Below, piece by piece: positions 6,533-15,879 of a stretch of 46,550 nt of DNA (the stretch's first letter is position 1; each line of letters opens with the position of its first letter). The position numbers were made by a program, and so were the translations under genes. The stretch is taken from positions 1-46,550 of the forward strand of contig JAABSE010000023.1 in NCBI GenBank assembly GCA_011390575.1. Reading direction: 5' to 3'. The notes beneath the pieces are model-generated. The model saw only the letters and a list, made by a program, of their open reading frames with translations, had not been told where the DNA came from and ran no database searches. The DNA is from Sphingobacteriia bacterium (lineage in GTDB: Bacteria; Bacteroidota; Bacteroidia; Bacteroidales; UBA7960).

Positions 6533-7984
6533 ATGCATATTTCAAGGATTGGGCTTTTTTTTGTATTGATAATCATGACGCAGAGATTGTGTGCATCATC
6601 TCCCGACAATCCGGAAATAGTATCTGGTGAAGAGGAACGAAAGAGAGAAAAGGTGGAACGTGTGTTGATACATCTGAAAAATGTACCTCAGGGGAGTATG
6701 GCCATTCCGGGCTCCAATGGAACAGTGACGCTTGAACGTCGCCGTTTTGGGGATGAGTCACAAACCCTGGACGGTATGGCTACTTTTTACGATGTGCCTG
6801 TGCACAAGTCCTACACTGTTACCGGCAGACACAAGAGCAACAGCCTGGCCTTTGACAACCCTGTTGAATTGTGGGGCATCTGGAAAGATGTGGAAATTTC
6901 TTCTGTGAGAAACGAAATGAGTTTTGTGCGAAATATGCCCTATGTTCTGGATGTACAGACTTCATATGTAAGGAGCAATTCGGCCAACCCCTCCCTGCAG
7001 CAGGGAGAAGAGATTTCCTTTGATGTTTTGCTTCGCAATCCTTCCGGGCAAAACTTAAAAACCGGCGTGGTGCTGCTGTTAAAGAATATTCGCACCGGAC
7101 TGGTTTCACGTATTGAGAAAGAGGTGATGTTAAACGCCGAAACAAGACGCATTCACACACCCCTGAAAATGATTGCCGAAGAGGCAGGTGAATACCATTT
7201 TGCCGTCGGTGTTTACATAAAGGAACGTATCAATGAATGGACCGATTGCTGGGACTGGTCTGCCAATCCTTTGTTTTTTGTTACTCACGAGCATCGTTCC
7301 CTGGAGTTTGCAGGGTATACCTGGGATGTAAAGGCCGGATTTGGCAATCCCGGAGCCAATCTCTGGTCCAATGATTCTTCTGATGTCTGGGTAGATGACC
7401 GGGGGCGACTTCACCTTACCCTCTCGCGCAAAGAAAATGGCAGGTGGTACGCCACAGAGGTTATATCTAAGGAATCATTTGATTATGGCACGTTTACCTT
7501 TTTCCTGGACGCCGATCCGGCAAGTTATGACCCGCATGTGGTGGCAGGGGTTTTCCTTTATCGGGATGAGCAAAATGAAATTGACCTGGAATTCAGTCGC
7601 TGGGGCGATAGTGAGAATTACCAGTTTGGAAACTATGTTATTCAGCCTGCTGATTATCCGGGCAATCAATTCCGCTTTCCTGTCATTGCCAGTGGTACCT
7701 ATACCACCCACAGGATTGTATGGAAACCTGATGAAATTCTCTTCAGCAGCTGGCACGGGCATTGGGACGAAGCTCCCGACGACAGAATTATTGCCCAATG
7801 GCAATATACCGGCAATGATATCCCAAAATCCAACGGGCTAAGACTTTTCTTTAATCTCTGGCTTTTCAGAAGCATAGCGCCTAAATCCGACCAAACCGAA
7901 AAGCTCACCATTGTCAGATTTACCTATCAGCCTTTATCTGAGTCGCAGGGGCCTTTCCCTACAGAGATTCCTGCAGAGGAGTAA
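6533..7984 (+). CDS. Secreted GH16-like glycoside hydrolase
   Basis: This is a 483-residue exported protein with a signal peptide (residues 1-22). Residues about 43-245 form one or two beta-sandwich modules without a known catalytic motif (YDVPVHKSYTV, GEEISFDVLLRNPSG). From about 255 comes a concanavalin-like jelly roll, FAGYTWDVKAG then WVDDRGRLHLTL, YGTFTFFLDAD and EIDLEFSRWG. The last holds the GH16 signature E-x-D-x-E at Glu349, Asp351 and Glu353, the expected nucleophile, assisting residue and acid/base of laminarinase/lichenase-type enzymes that cut beta-glucans or galactans. There is no T9SS tail and no lipobox, so a periplasmic location is likely. It follows the cargo gene but is separated from it by a terminator. 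The substrate is not determinable. The N-terminal half is an unusual addition for GH16. Confidence 0.7.
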   Translation: MHISRIGLFFVLIIMTQRLCASSPDNPEIVSGEEERKREKVERVLIHLKNVPQGSMAIPGSNGTVTLERRRFGDESQTLDGMATFYDVPVHKSYTVTGRHKSNSLAFDNPVELWGIWKDVEISSVRNEMSFVRNMPYVLDVQTSYVRSNSANPSLQQGEEISFDVLLRNPSGQNLKTGVVLLLKNIRTGLVSRIEKEVMLNAETRRIHTPLKMIAEEAGEYHFAVGVYIKERINEWTDCWDWSANPLFFVTHEHRSLEFAGYTWDVKAGFGNPGANLWSNDSSDVWVDDRGRLHLTLSRKENGRWYATEVISKESFDYGTFTFFLDADPASYDPHVVAGVFLYRDEQNEIDLEFSRWGDSENYQFGNYVIQPADYPGNQFRFPVIASGTYTTHRIVWKPDEILFSSWHGHWDEAPDDRIIAQWQYTGNDIPKSNGLRLFFNLWLFRSIAPKSDQTEKLTIVRFTYQPLSESQGPFPTEIPAEE

Positions 7985-8172
7985 ACTTCTTCTATTCTGA
8001 AATGGCTTTTTTGCCGTTTATTTATAATTTTATTGGCTCTAACAACGCGTTGGTGTATGAAAATCATCTTTTGAACAGTGGAGCTAAACAAATACCTGTT
8101 CTTATGGTTTTTACTAAAATGCATAAGCACCTTTATAATCCAATAATTCAAACCTTATAAAAAGTAGAATTT

Positions 8173-9843
8173 ATGAAATCAGATCTGGAAATTGCCAAGG
8201 CTGCAACCATGAAGCCCATTACGGAAATTGCTTCCAAACTGGGGGTTGAAGAGAAGGATTTGCACATGTATGGACGATACATTGCCAAGCTGCCTTTGAA
8301 ACTCATTGACGAAAGCAAAGTGAAAAACAAAAAACTGGTGCTGGTAACTGCCATCACTCCAACGCCCGCCGGTGAAGGGAAAACCACCACCAGTATTGGA
8401 TTAACGGAAGGATTGAACAAAATTGGGGTAAAGACTACTGTGGTAATACGCGAACCTTCGTTGGGTCCGGTATTCGGAATCAAAGGAGGTGCTGCCGGTG
8501 GAGGTATGTCGCAGGTATTACCCATGGAAGATATCAACCTGCATTTTACGGGTGATCTCTCGGCAGTGGAAAAAGCTCATAACCTGCTTGCCGCTCTGGT
8601 AGACAATCATTTGCAGAGCCGCAACAATTCGCTGAATCTTGACCCCAGAAAGATTATCTGGAAAAGGGTGATGGATATGAATGAAAGATCGCTCCGCAAT
8701 ATCATCATTGGTATGGGAGGCCCCAAGCAGGGAATTCCCCGTGAAACCGGTTTTGATATCACTGCGGCTTCGGAAGTAATGGCTGCTTTATGTCTGGCCA
8801 AAGATATTGAAGACCTGAAGGAGAAATTTGGCAATATCCTGGTGGGATATACTTACGATGACGAGCCGGTGTATGCCAAAGATTTTAATGCCCAGGGAGC
8901 TATGGCAGCATTGATGAAGTATGCCATTCAGCCAAATCTTGTGCAGACTATCGAAGGCAATCCAGCCATCATACATGGGGGACCCTTTGCCAATATCGCC
9001 CAGGGTACCAACACGCTCATCGCCACAAAAATGGGGCTTTCCCTTTCTGATTATGTCGTTACTGAGGCCGGTTTTGCCTCCGAACTGGGAGCCGAAAAAT
9101 TCCTGGATATCAAATGCCAGTACGGAGGGCTTACCCCCAATGCTTCCGTTATTGTAGCAACCATTCGTGCATTAAAGTATCACGGCGGTGCCAAGCTGGC
9201 AAGCCTCAAAGAACCCAATACTTCTGCCCTTGAAAAAGGTTTGCCCAACCTGGAAAAGCACATTGAAAATATTCAGCACTTTAACCTTAAGCCTGTAGTG
9301 GCCATCAATAAATTTGCCACCGATTCTGATGAGGAAATCAGGATGGTAATTAAAAGATGTGAAGAACTGGGCGTGAGAGTGGCTGTGTGTGAAGGCTGGG
9401 AAAAAGGAAGCGAAGGGACAATAGAGCTGGCCGAGCTTGTAAAAGATGCGGCTGAAAGTTGCACCACCTGCTTTGAGCCTTTGTATGATTTTAACTGGGA
9501 CATTGAGAAAAAACTGCATACCATTGCCACCAAGCTTTATGGAGCCGATCATGTGGAATACACCGTAAAAGCCAAGCAACAAATAGCTATGTTTGAAAAA
9601 ATCGGTCTGGATAAACTTCCCGTGTGCGTGGCCAAAACCCAGAAGTCGCTTTCTGACGACCAGTACAAGCTGGGCCGCCCTAAAAACTTCACGGTAAAAA
9701 TCCGTGAGTTTGAAGTCGCCGCAGGCGCAGGATTCCTTATCCCCATTGCCGGTACCATCATGCGTATGCCCGGTTTGCCGTCTCTGCCATCAGCCGAGAA
9801 AATTGATATCGACAACGATGGCAACATTTCAGGACTGTTCTAG
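8173..9843 (+). CDS. fhs: Formate-tetrahydrofolate ligase
   Basis: This 556-residue protein is a full-length formate-THF ligase (10-formyl-THF synthetase). It joins formate to tetrahydrofolate at the cost of ATP, feeding purine and one-carbon metabolism, in the cytoplasm. The ATP-binding loop is TPAGEGKTTT (residues 64-73). Other hallmarks are VIREPSLGPVFGIKGGAAGGG, given here as EPSLGP and KGGAAGGG, the DINLHFTGD motif, FANIAQGTNT, and GTIMRMPGLPSLPSA near the C-terminus. The length matches the bacterial family. It stands alone: 188 nt from the upstream gene and closed by a strong terminator. No formate dehydrogenase or other one-carbon gene is adjacent, so no acetogenic cluster is implied. 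Confidence 0.97.
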   Translation: MKSDLEIAKAATMKPITEIASKLGVEEKDLHMYGRYIAKLPLKLIDESKVKNKKLVLVTAITPTPAGEGKTTTSIGLTEGLNKIGVKTTVVIREPSLGPVFGIKGGAAGGGMSQVLPMEDINLHFTGDLSAVEKAHNLLAALVDNHLQSRNNSLNLDPRKIIWKRVMDMNERSLRNIIIGMGGPKQGIPRETGFDITAASEVMAALCLAKDIEDLKEKFGNILVGYTYDDEPVYAKDFNAQGAMAALMKYAIQPNLVQTIEGNPAIIHGGPFANIAQGTNTLIATKMGLSLSDYVVTEAGFASELGAEKFLDIKCQYGGLTPNASVIVATIRALKYHGGAKLASLKEPNTSALEKGLPNLEKHIENIQHFNLKPVVAINKFATDSDEEIRMVIKRCEELGVRVAVCEGWEKGSEGTIELAELVKDAAESCTTCFEPLYDFNWDIEKKLHTIATKLYGADHVEYTVKAKQQIAMFEKIGLDKLPVCVAKTQKSLSDDQYKLGRPKNFTVKIREFEVAAGAGFLIPIAGTIMRMPGLPSLPSAEKIDIDNDGNISGLF

Positions 9844-9868
9844 AAAAAAATTGCTGTCAATCTGAACG

Positions 9869-9910
9869 CAGCCGGTGGTGACAATAAAAAGGTCCACCGG
9901 CTGTTTTTTT
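9869..9910 (+). terminator. Terminator of fhs
   Basis: Arms cagccggtgg (9869-9878) and ccaccggctg (9894-9903) form a perfect 10-bp GC-rich stem followed by seven T. It starts 26 nt after the fhs stop. Confidence 0.9.
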
Positions 9911-10095
9911 ATTATCTGTTGAGAAAGCGTAAATTCGCAGAAAGATTGGATATCGTTTCTATGGTTATTATTGAGCCTTTAAATAGCTGAACGTGAAAGG
10001 CTTTTGCAGGGCGTTGAATCGTTGAATCGAGAAATTCAGGAATAAACGCATAAACAAAAAATTACAGGACGTAATATTACAAACCACCAATCCGG

Positions 10096-13000
10096 TTGAC
10101 ATTGAAAACCATTGCAATTGTTATACTATTCTTTGTTTGTGTACCCGGGTTGCTGGCTGATCCGCCCGATAACCTGCGCGAATACCATATACCTGCCGGG
10201 CAGCGCGTTCATTTGCTCGACACCCTGAGCATCATGCCTGATAGTTTCTCCATTTGGGGGCCCGATGACCTGCCTTTGGATAAAGCCTTTTATAAACTTG
10301 ATTATGTGGATGCAAGGCTTGAATTGCGTATTCCGGAGTTCTGGCAGGAAGATACTTTGCGTGTGCGCTATCGGGTCTGGCCCATCAACCTGGCAGCCCC
10401 GGTTTTTGCGCGTGATACTTCGCTGATCCGGCTGCCCGGTCCCGGCGAAGACCCTTTGGTGGTGCCTGTGCAGCGAGCCTTCCCTGAGCAGGGATTGCTT
10501 CGGTTTGAAGGACTGGAAAGCAGTGGCAGCATCACCCGGGGCCTTACCTTGGGTAACCGGCAGGACCCGGCACTCAATTCGGCCATGAATCTGCAGCTCA
10601 ATGGCCAACTCACCGATGATATTGTAATCCTTGCGGTCGTATCCGACCAGAATATCCCTTTTCAGCCTGAAGGCACCACACAGCAATTGCAGGATTTCGA
10701 CAAGGTTTTTATCCGGCTGGATGGCTATGGCGCTTCCCTTACTGCCGGAGATTTTGAACTGGAAAAACCGCCCGGCTATTTTCTCAACCTGGCAAGGAAG
10801 GCCCGGGGTGCAAAAATTTCCTTTACCACACAAGAAAATGACACAACCATCCTTGGGGGAGGTAAGCTTACCACCACTGCTGCGGGAGCCATTTCCAGAG
10901 GCAAGTATGCCCGCAATCAGTTGCAGGGGCAGGAAGGAAATCAAGGGCCGTACCGCCTCACCGGAAATGAAAGCGAGTCTTTCATCCTTGTGCTGGCAGG
11001 AACTGAAAGGGTATTTCTCGACGGACGTGCCCTGCAGCGGGGAATGGACAGAGATTATATCATCGATTATAATACAGCAGAAATTACCTTTACCTCTTCG
11101 GTGATGATTACCCAGGAAAGCCGCATCATCGTCGAATTTGAATACGCCGAAAGAAACTATGCCCGCTCCATGGTGTTTACCGGTGCCGAAATAGCTTATG
11201 AGAAGGCCTCTTTCCGGTTGAACTTCTTCAGTGAGCAGGATCATCCTAACCAGCCTCTTTTTCAGGAAGTGTCTGAAGAAAGAAAAGCGCTTATGGCCGC
11301 TGTGGGCGACAGTATCCACAGGGCTTTCGACTGGAATATTGACAGTACAGGCTTTTTCAACGACAGGGTAATGTATCGCCTTACCGATACCCTGGGGTTT
11401 GATACCGTTTTTGTTTACTCCACCGACCCGGAGACAGCGCTCTATCAGCTGGGATTCAGCTTTGTGGGAAAAGGAAACGGGAATTACCGACAGGTGAGCA
11501 CATCCGCCAACGGTCGGGTGTATGAATGGATTCAACCCATCAACGACATACCTCAGGGCACGCACGAACCCATTATTCAGCTGGTAACGCCCAAAAATCA
11601 CCAGATGCTTTCCCTGGGAGGTGATGTGAATATTACTCCCCATAGCAAAGCGTCCTTTGAATATGCCCTGTCCAACAGAGATGTCAACCTGTTTTCTGAT
11701 TTGCACAAGGACAATAACGTGGGGCATGCCCTGCGCTTTGAATTGAATGATAAACGTCCGGCTAGGGCGGAAAAATCAGAGGGGTGGACACTGGAAAACC
11801 GACTCACCTGGGAAATGACAGATAAAAACTTCCGCCCACTGGAACGATACCGGGATGTGGAATTTGAACGCAACTGGAATCTTGAGCCCGGCTGGAGTGC
11901 AGAACAGGAGCATCTTCCAGGATATTCCTTTCGGGCCGAACATCCCCAAATGGGTATGGCGGAATATTCCTTTCGGGCTTACCTCAGGGGTGACCAATAC
12001 CGTGGCTTTCTTAACAGTATGAATGCAAGGCTGAGTCTGGGGCGGAATCAGCTGGAATATTACGGCAGCCTGCTCAGCAGCAGCGGCTTGCGCGATACTG
12101 ACTTTTACCGGCACCGTGCACAATATGTTCGCGACCTGCAAGTGCTGCGCGCCGGGGTAGAGCACCAGACGGAGAACAACCGGATTTTTGGAGAAGAAGC
12201 AGATACGCTTTCCGGAATCAGCCGCCAATTTAGTCAGTGGGAGTTTTTTGTTGCCCAGGCTGATACTGCCGTAAACCAATACAGGCTCTTTTACCGGGTT
12301 CGGGAGGATGGTTTGCCGGTGGGTGATGGCTTTGAAAGTGCCTCCCATGCAAAAGATTATGGAATTCAGTACCAATACCTGCGCAATCCCAGTCAGCGGG
12401 CAGGAATTCAGCTTACTTACAGAGAACTTGATATAATTCGCCAACGCAGCCCAGGTGAACAGAGTGACAAAAGCCTCAATGCAAGGGTCGATTATTTCTC
12501 CAAATGGGGCGGTGGTTTCATAACATCTAATATATTTTATGAAACAGCCAGCGGGCGCGAAAGAAAACTGGAGTATATGTATGTAGAAGTTCCGGCAGGC
12601 CAGGGGGTGTATGTGTGGAACGATTACAACGATAATCAAATCAAGGAACTGGATGAGTTTGAGATATCTCCCTATCCCGAAGAAGCCAACTTTATCAGGG
12701 TATTTATCCCCACCGACGAATTTGTACCTGTGTATTCCACAGCCATCAGCCATAGCCTGAATATCGATCCTGCTGTTTTATGGCGTGAGAAAGAGGGGGT
12801 ATTGAAAATTCTTTCCCGGTTCTCCAACCGGCTCAATTACCGCATTGATAACAAAAAGGAGGGAGGGTTGCAGCCGGAAAACTTTAATCCTTTTCTCCCG
12901 GATGTGGACGATAGTTTGCTTATCAGCCTCAATGCAGTGGTGCGCAATTCATTGTTTTTTAACCGCACCAGTCCGGTGTATAGCCTGGAATGGACTTTTC

Positions 13001-13569
13001 AGGATAACCGCAACAAAAATCTGCTGAGCAATGGTTTTGAAAGTCGGGTTATAAGGTCCAACGCACTGCGGCCCCGCTGGAACATTAACTGGCGGGTTTC
13101 TTTGCATGGGCAGGCAGAGTTGGGAGAAAAACAAAATGAATCCGAATTTTTCCTGCAGCGAAATTATCATATCCGGTATTACGACATCGAACCTTCTGTT
13201 ACTATCCAACCGGCAGGCAATATCCGTGTCAGCCTTTCCTATGGATACCGGGAACAAGATAACCGGGATGGAGAGGAGTGGTCAGCTACCCATAAACTGG
13301 CACTGGAAAACCGGCTCAATTTTCCGGCGCGCGGCACAGTGCAATGGCGTTATCAGCTCTCGTTCATTGATTTTCCCCATGACCCCAATACTCCCATCGC
13401 CTTTGAAATGCTGCAGGGATTGCGCCAGGGAACCAACCATATCTGGAATATCAACTGGCAGCACAACCTGAATGCTTATCTGCAGCTCAGTTTCCGCTAC
13501 AACGGCCGCAAACCTCCCGATGTGCCAGCCATACATACGGGTACGGTACAGCTAAGGGCGATGTTTTGA
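10096..13569 (+). CDS. Large outer-membrane beta-barrel protein, uncharacterised Bacteroidota family
   Basis: This is a 1157-residue exported protein with a TTG start at 10096. A second in-frame TTG at 10102 gives a tidier signal peptide beginning MKTIAIVILFFV. The signal ends around LLADPPD. Conserved blocks I recognise from a widespread but unnamed Bacteroidota/Chlorobi family are GDFELEKPPGYFLN (about 218-231), YARNQLQGQEGNQGPYRL (about 271-288), LAGTERVFLDG and DYIIDYNTAEITFT (about 300-333). Residues about 840-856 read WNDYNDNQIKELDEFE, a DxNxN...DEFE calcium-loop-like motif. The long C-terminal half alternates aromatic and polar residues as barrel strands do and ends in QLRAMF, a terminal-Phe strand of the BAM-dependent kind. 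Its function is unknown. It could be a channel, or a scaffold for surface complexes. The nearby SprA-domain lipoprotein gene is suggestive only. Confidence 0.75.
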   Translation: MTLKTIAIVILFFVCVPGLLADPPDNLREYHIPAGQRVHLLDTLSIMPDSFSIWGPDDLPLDKAFYKLDYVDARLELRIPEFWQEDTLRVRYRVWPINLAAPVFARDTSLIRLPGPGEDPLVVPVQRAFPEQGLLRFEGLESSGSITRGLTLGNRQDPALNSAMNLQLNGQLTDDIVILAVVSDQNIPFQPEGTTQQLQDFDKVFIRLDGYGASLTAGDFELEKPPGYFLNLARKARGAKISFTTQENDTTILGGGKLTTTAAGAISRGKYARNQLQGQEGNQGPYRLTGNESESFILVLAGTERVFLDGRALQRGMDRDYIIDYNTAEITFTSSVMITQESRIIVEFEYAERNYARSMVFTGAEIAYEKASFRLNFFSEQDHPNQPLFQEVSEERKALMAAVGDSIHRAFDWNIDSTGFFNDRVMYRLTDTLGFDTVFVYSTDPETALYQLGFSFVGKGNGNYRQVSTSANGRVYEWIQPINDIPQGTHEPIIQLVTPKNHQMLSLGGDVNITPHSKASFEYALSNRDVNLFSDLHKDNNVGHALRFELNDKRPARAEKSEGWTLENRLTWEMTDKNFRPLERYRDVEFERNWNLEPGWSAEQEHLPGYSFRAEHPQMGMAEYSFRAYLRGDQYRGFLNSMNARLSLGRNQLEYYGSLLSSSGLRDTDFYRHRAQYVRDLQVLRAGVEHQTENNRIFGEEADTLSGISRQFSQWEFFVAQADTAVNQYRLFYRVREDGLPVGDGFESASHAKDYGIQYQYLRNPSQRAGIQLTYRELDIIRQRSPGEQSDKSLNARVDYFSKWGGGFITSNIFYETASGRERKLEYMYVEVPAGQGVYVWNDYNDNQIKELDEFEISPYPEEANFIRVFIPTDEFVPVYSTAISHSLNIDPAVLWREKEGVLKILSRFSNRLNYRIDNKKEGGLQPENFNPFLPDVDDSLLISLNAVVRNSLFFNRTSPVYSLEWTFQDNRNKNLLSNGFESRVIRSNALRPRWNINWRVSLHGQAELGEKQNESEFFLQRNYHIRYYDIEPSVTIQPAGNIRVSLSYGYREQDNRDGEEWSATHKLALENRLNFPARGTVQWRYQLSFIDFPHDPNTPIAFEMLQGLRQGTNHIWNINWQHNLNAYLQLSFRYNGRKPPDVPAIHTGTVQLRAMF

Positions 13570-13624
13570 GGTGAGATGGCATTAAGCATGGGAATGCTAA
13601 TTGAGTGGCACTAGAATCAGGTAA

Positions 13625-14185
13625 ATGCAAAATAAATCAACTATGAAAACAGAAGAAAAAAAGTTATTTGAGCCCTCATTCAAATTTCCTTTTCCCAGAG
13701 GTGTGGAGATATTGATGCGAATATTTTTTGTCGTTGCAGTGATGTTTATTATAGATTATGTTGGCTTATTGAGAGAGCCGTCTATGAATTATTCTGATAC
13801 AAAACGTTTGTTGTTTGTTTGGGGCATGCTTGCATTGTGGTTTTATGCATATAAGCTTATGGTAAATCCTACGGTAACTAATAAAGTTGTTATCGATTAT
13901 GCAGCAAGGACTTTTACTGTAAATTACTCTCTATTTTATTTCATAAGTCAAAAGAAAAAGATTTCCTTTGATGATATCTCCTTCTGGATTCATCATGCAC
14001 AAATACTTTTATTTGGTAATGGGATAGCAGTTTTTATTTATGAGACAGACAAATTTCGTTTGAAAATAAATGCACGAAATGGATGGAAAAAAGAGCAGGT
14101 GTATGAAATTATTGATGAACTGAACAAAATTACTGAAGGTAAAATGCGTCGCAAACCGAAGGGCATACCGGATGAGGAATTGTAA
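13625..14185 (+). CDS. Small inner-membrane protein, PH-like domain possible
   Basis: This is a 186-residue unknown protein. Two membrane segments (about 28-48, IFFVVAVMFIIDYVGLL, and about 65-80, FVWGMLALWFYAYKL) are followed by a cytoplasmic part with VVIDYAARTFTVNYSLFYF, KKISFDDISFWIHH, and a final basic-acidic helix QVYEIIDELNKITEG. The order of two transmembrane helices then a beta-rich domain with a closing helix resembles bacterial PH-domain membrane proteins, but no family is certain. The start at 13625 has agg six to four nt upstream, and an alternative ATG at 13643 would drop six residues. The base composition is more AT-rich than the upstream 1157-residue gene. It converges with the gene at 14236. 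Confidence 0.65.
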   Translation: MQNKSTMKTEEKKLFEPSFKFPFPRGVEILMRIFFVVAVMFIIDYVGLLREPSMNYSDTKRLLFVWGMLALWFYAYKLMVNPTVTNKVVIDYAARTFTVNYSLFYFISQKKKISFDDISFWIHHAQILLFGNGIAVFIYETDKFRLKINARNGWKKEQVYEIIDELNKITEGKMRRKPKGIPDEEL

Positions 14186-14235
14186 ATCAGCAATATAATG
14201 GTGCAGGGCCCTGGGCATTCTGTTTTGCCCTTATC

Positions 14236-15669
14236 TTACTTACTGTCAGAAACTTTCTCCGCGCCGGTGGTGAGTTCAAGCGTTGCAAAACGACAAATAA
14301 CCGGCTCACTGAATCCTTTGAAAAAAATCCGCATAAACCGGATATCGCTGAAACCATTGATATTGCCAAAGGTTTGGCGGTCATGATGATCCAGGGGTAT
14401 CTGAAACTGATACCAGCGGACGATTTCTGTCTGGCCATTGGGCAATTGAACAGAAGCCTCTCTGATATCGGATATAAAGTTGTTCCCAATCGTCATATCT
14501 GCCGGCCTCAGGCTGACTCTGTACTGGAAATAGCGCTCGGTTTCGTTGAGCAATCCATCGTGGTTGATATCTTCTGTGTTGGGTAAGAGGGTGGAATGGG
14601 TAGGGTAAGGTTCAGGCGACATCTCTGCGGTAGGACTATTGCCCTCCAGACCGTTAAAGCGTTTGTACCGTTCCGGAATACCTGCCTGTTTATGGTCATG
14701 CTGGCTGCCAAGGAAGTACTGGTAGTCATCAGCTGCTGGATCTTCCCAGGCAAGCTGAAAGGCCTGAGAGTTTTCTCCAAAGTATTCTAAAATCTTACCC
14801 AGGAAATTTTCCATGTAAAAGTTTCGTTCATCTTCTGAGCTAAGCCCGTTCATCCCCACATCCTGGTGTTCCCGTGTCCCTGTGTTGTTGTCAAAGGCAT
14901 GTACGATGGGCTGAATGGTGGGTACCCTGCCCCAAATGGTAGTATCCACATTTACCACCTCGGTTGATGTGGGTAAACCATTTTCAAAGGCTTTCTGCCC
15001 ATCCCGAAGCACATCCTCTGATATATCTCCAAGATTGAAGTACAAATCACCCCCGCTATGGGTGGGTTGATAAATAAATGGGTCCATGAGCCAAAACTCA
15101 ATGTGCGTTACGTTGGCCGCTTCAAGGTCGGGTTTGTTCAGGGCACGCATGATGCCTCCCCACCGGGTGTGCGGGTCCTTTAGGGTGCCGTCCATGACCA
15201 TGCCGCTGCTGTAGGGAGAGCCCACAACGTCATAATTGTAGGGTCCCCGCTCACTGGGGTAGAAAGCCATATTCAGTGCGGCTATGGGTTGTGGATTGTC
15301 TGCATCCGGCAATATCTCTGTGTTCAGCACTTTTCTGATGTAGTGGTTGGAACGTTGGTCAGGATCATTGGCGATGTGAGGCGGCGTTAATTCATTTGTT
15401 TCCGTAAAAAGTCGTTCAATAACATACCAGGCAAGCTTTGCAGAATTGAATCTGAAAGCAAGGTCATTTTGCAAGGTGCCTTCAGGAAACATTGCCGGGC
15501 TGGTTTGATGCTGCGGGGTGGAAGCAATATGCCAATGCATCGGCTCATTCAGGTATATGGCCATATTTGCTTTTTGTGCGGATTCATCCTTTTGGCAGCC
15601 TGCGATAATCAGCATAAAGACAGCAGCAATAATGGCGGAGTTGTGAGTTGATCTGTAGGGTTTTTCCAT
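14236..15669 (-). CDS. Stand-alone SprA-type domain lipoprotein (T9SS translocon homologue)
   Basis: This is a 477-residue lipoprotein. The start at 15669 is chosen over 15714 because an AAAGGAAAA ribosome site lies just upstream and the signal then ends properly in IIAGC (Cys25, followed by QKDES). The mature part matches, from my knowledge of the family, the central region of SprA/Sov, the giant outer-membrane translocon of the type IX system (SprA_N-type domain). Blocks are AKLAWYVIERLF, NHYIRKVLNTEI, YPSERGPYNYD, RWGGIMRAL, IEFWLMDPF, GDLYFNLGDISEDVLRDG, WGRVP, DVGMNGLS, DPAADDYQYF, ERYKRFNGLEGNSP, EDINHDGLLNETERYFQY and IRFMRIFFKGF. SprA proteins are about 2400 residues, and here the domain alone is anchored by lipid. 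The gene is intact. A role as a T9SS accessory protein, plug or partner is inference, and an evolved fragment of a duplicated sprA is the alternative. Confidence 0.8.
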   Translation of the reverse strand: MEKPYRSTHNSAIIAAVFMLIIAGCQKDESAQKANMAIYLNEPMHWHIASTPQHQTSPAMFPEGTLQNDLAFRFNSAKLAWYVIERLFTETNELTPPHIANDPDQRSNHYIRKVLNTEILPDADNPQPIAALNMAFYPSERGPYNYDVVGSPYSSGMVMDGTLKDPHTRWGGIMRALNKPDLEAANVTHIEFWLMDPFIYQPTHSGGDLYFNLGDISEDVLRDGQKAFENGLPTSTEVVNVDTTIWGRVPTIQPIVHAFDNNTGTREHQDVGMNGLSSEDERNFYMENFLGKILEYFGENSQAFQLAWEDPAADDYQYFLGSQHDHKQAGIPERYKRFNGLEGNSPTAEMSPEPYPTHSTLLPNTEDINHDGLLNETERYFQYRVSLRPADMTIGNNFISDIREASVQLPNGQTEIVRWYQFQIPLDHHDRQTFGNINGFSDIRFMRIFFKGFSEPVICRFATLELTTGAEKVSDSK

Positions 15670-15820
15670 TTTTGTGTGTTTTCCTTTGATTATTTGCATC
15701 AATTTCTGTGCCAATAGCTTGTATTTTTACTGTATATGTTAATAAAATTTCACACAAATCCGGTTTTATGAAACTGCCTGATAATATGTGATTTTTCCTT
15801 CCTAAATTGAATAATGTTTT

Positions 15821-15828
15821 TACTTTTG
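15821..15828 (+). promoter_or_regulatory. Candidate -7 box for adk
   Basis: TACTTTTG fits TAnnTTTG and lies 52 nt before the adk ATG at 15880. No -33 TTG at normal spacing was found. Confidence 0.35.
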
Positions 15829-15879
15829 CATGCATAGCATATCAAAACAGAACCCTTATATCCAAACAAAAACACAACA

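Noticed and set aside
10126-12753. Long ORFs (533 and 325 aa) on the minus strand
   Set aside because: They are antisense to the 1157-aa outer-membrane gene, whose frame has conserved family blocks and a signal peptide.
14186-14235. Terminator between the convergent membrane-protein and SprA-domain genes
   Set aside because: Only short GC pairings (gggca with tgccc) without a clear T-run were found.
15670-15714. Upstream start of the SprA-domain lipoprotein
   Set aside because: The ATG at 15669 has a better ribosome site and gives a proper lipoprotein signal.
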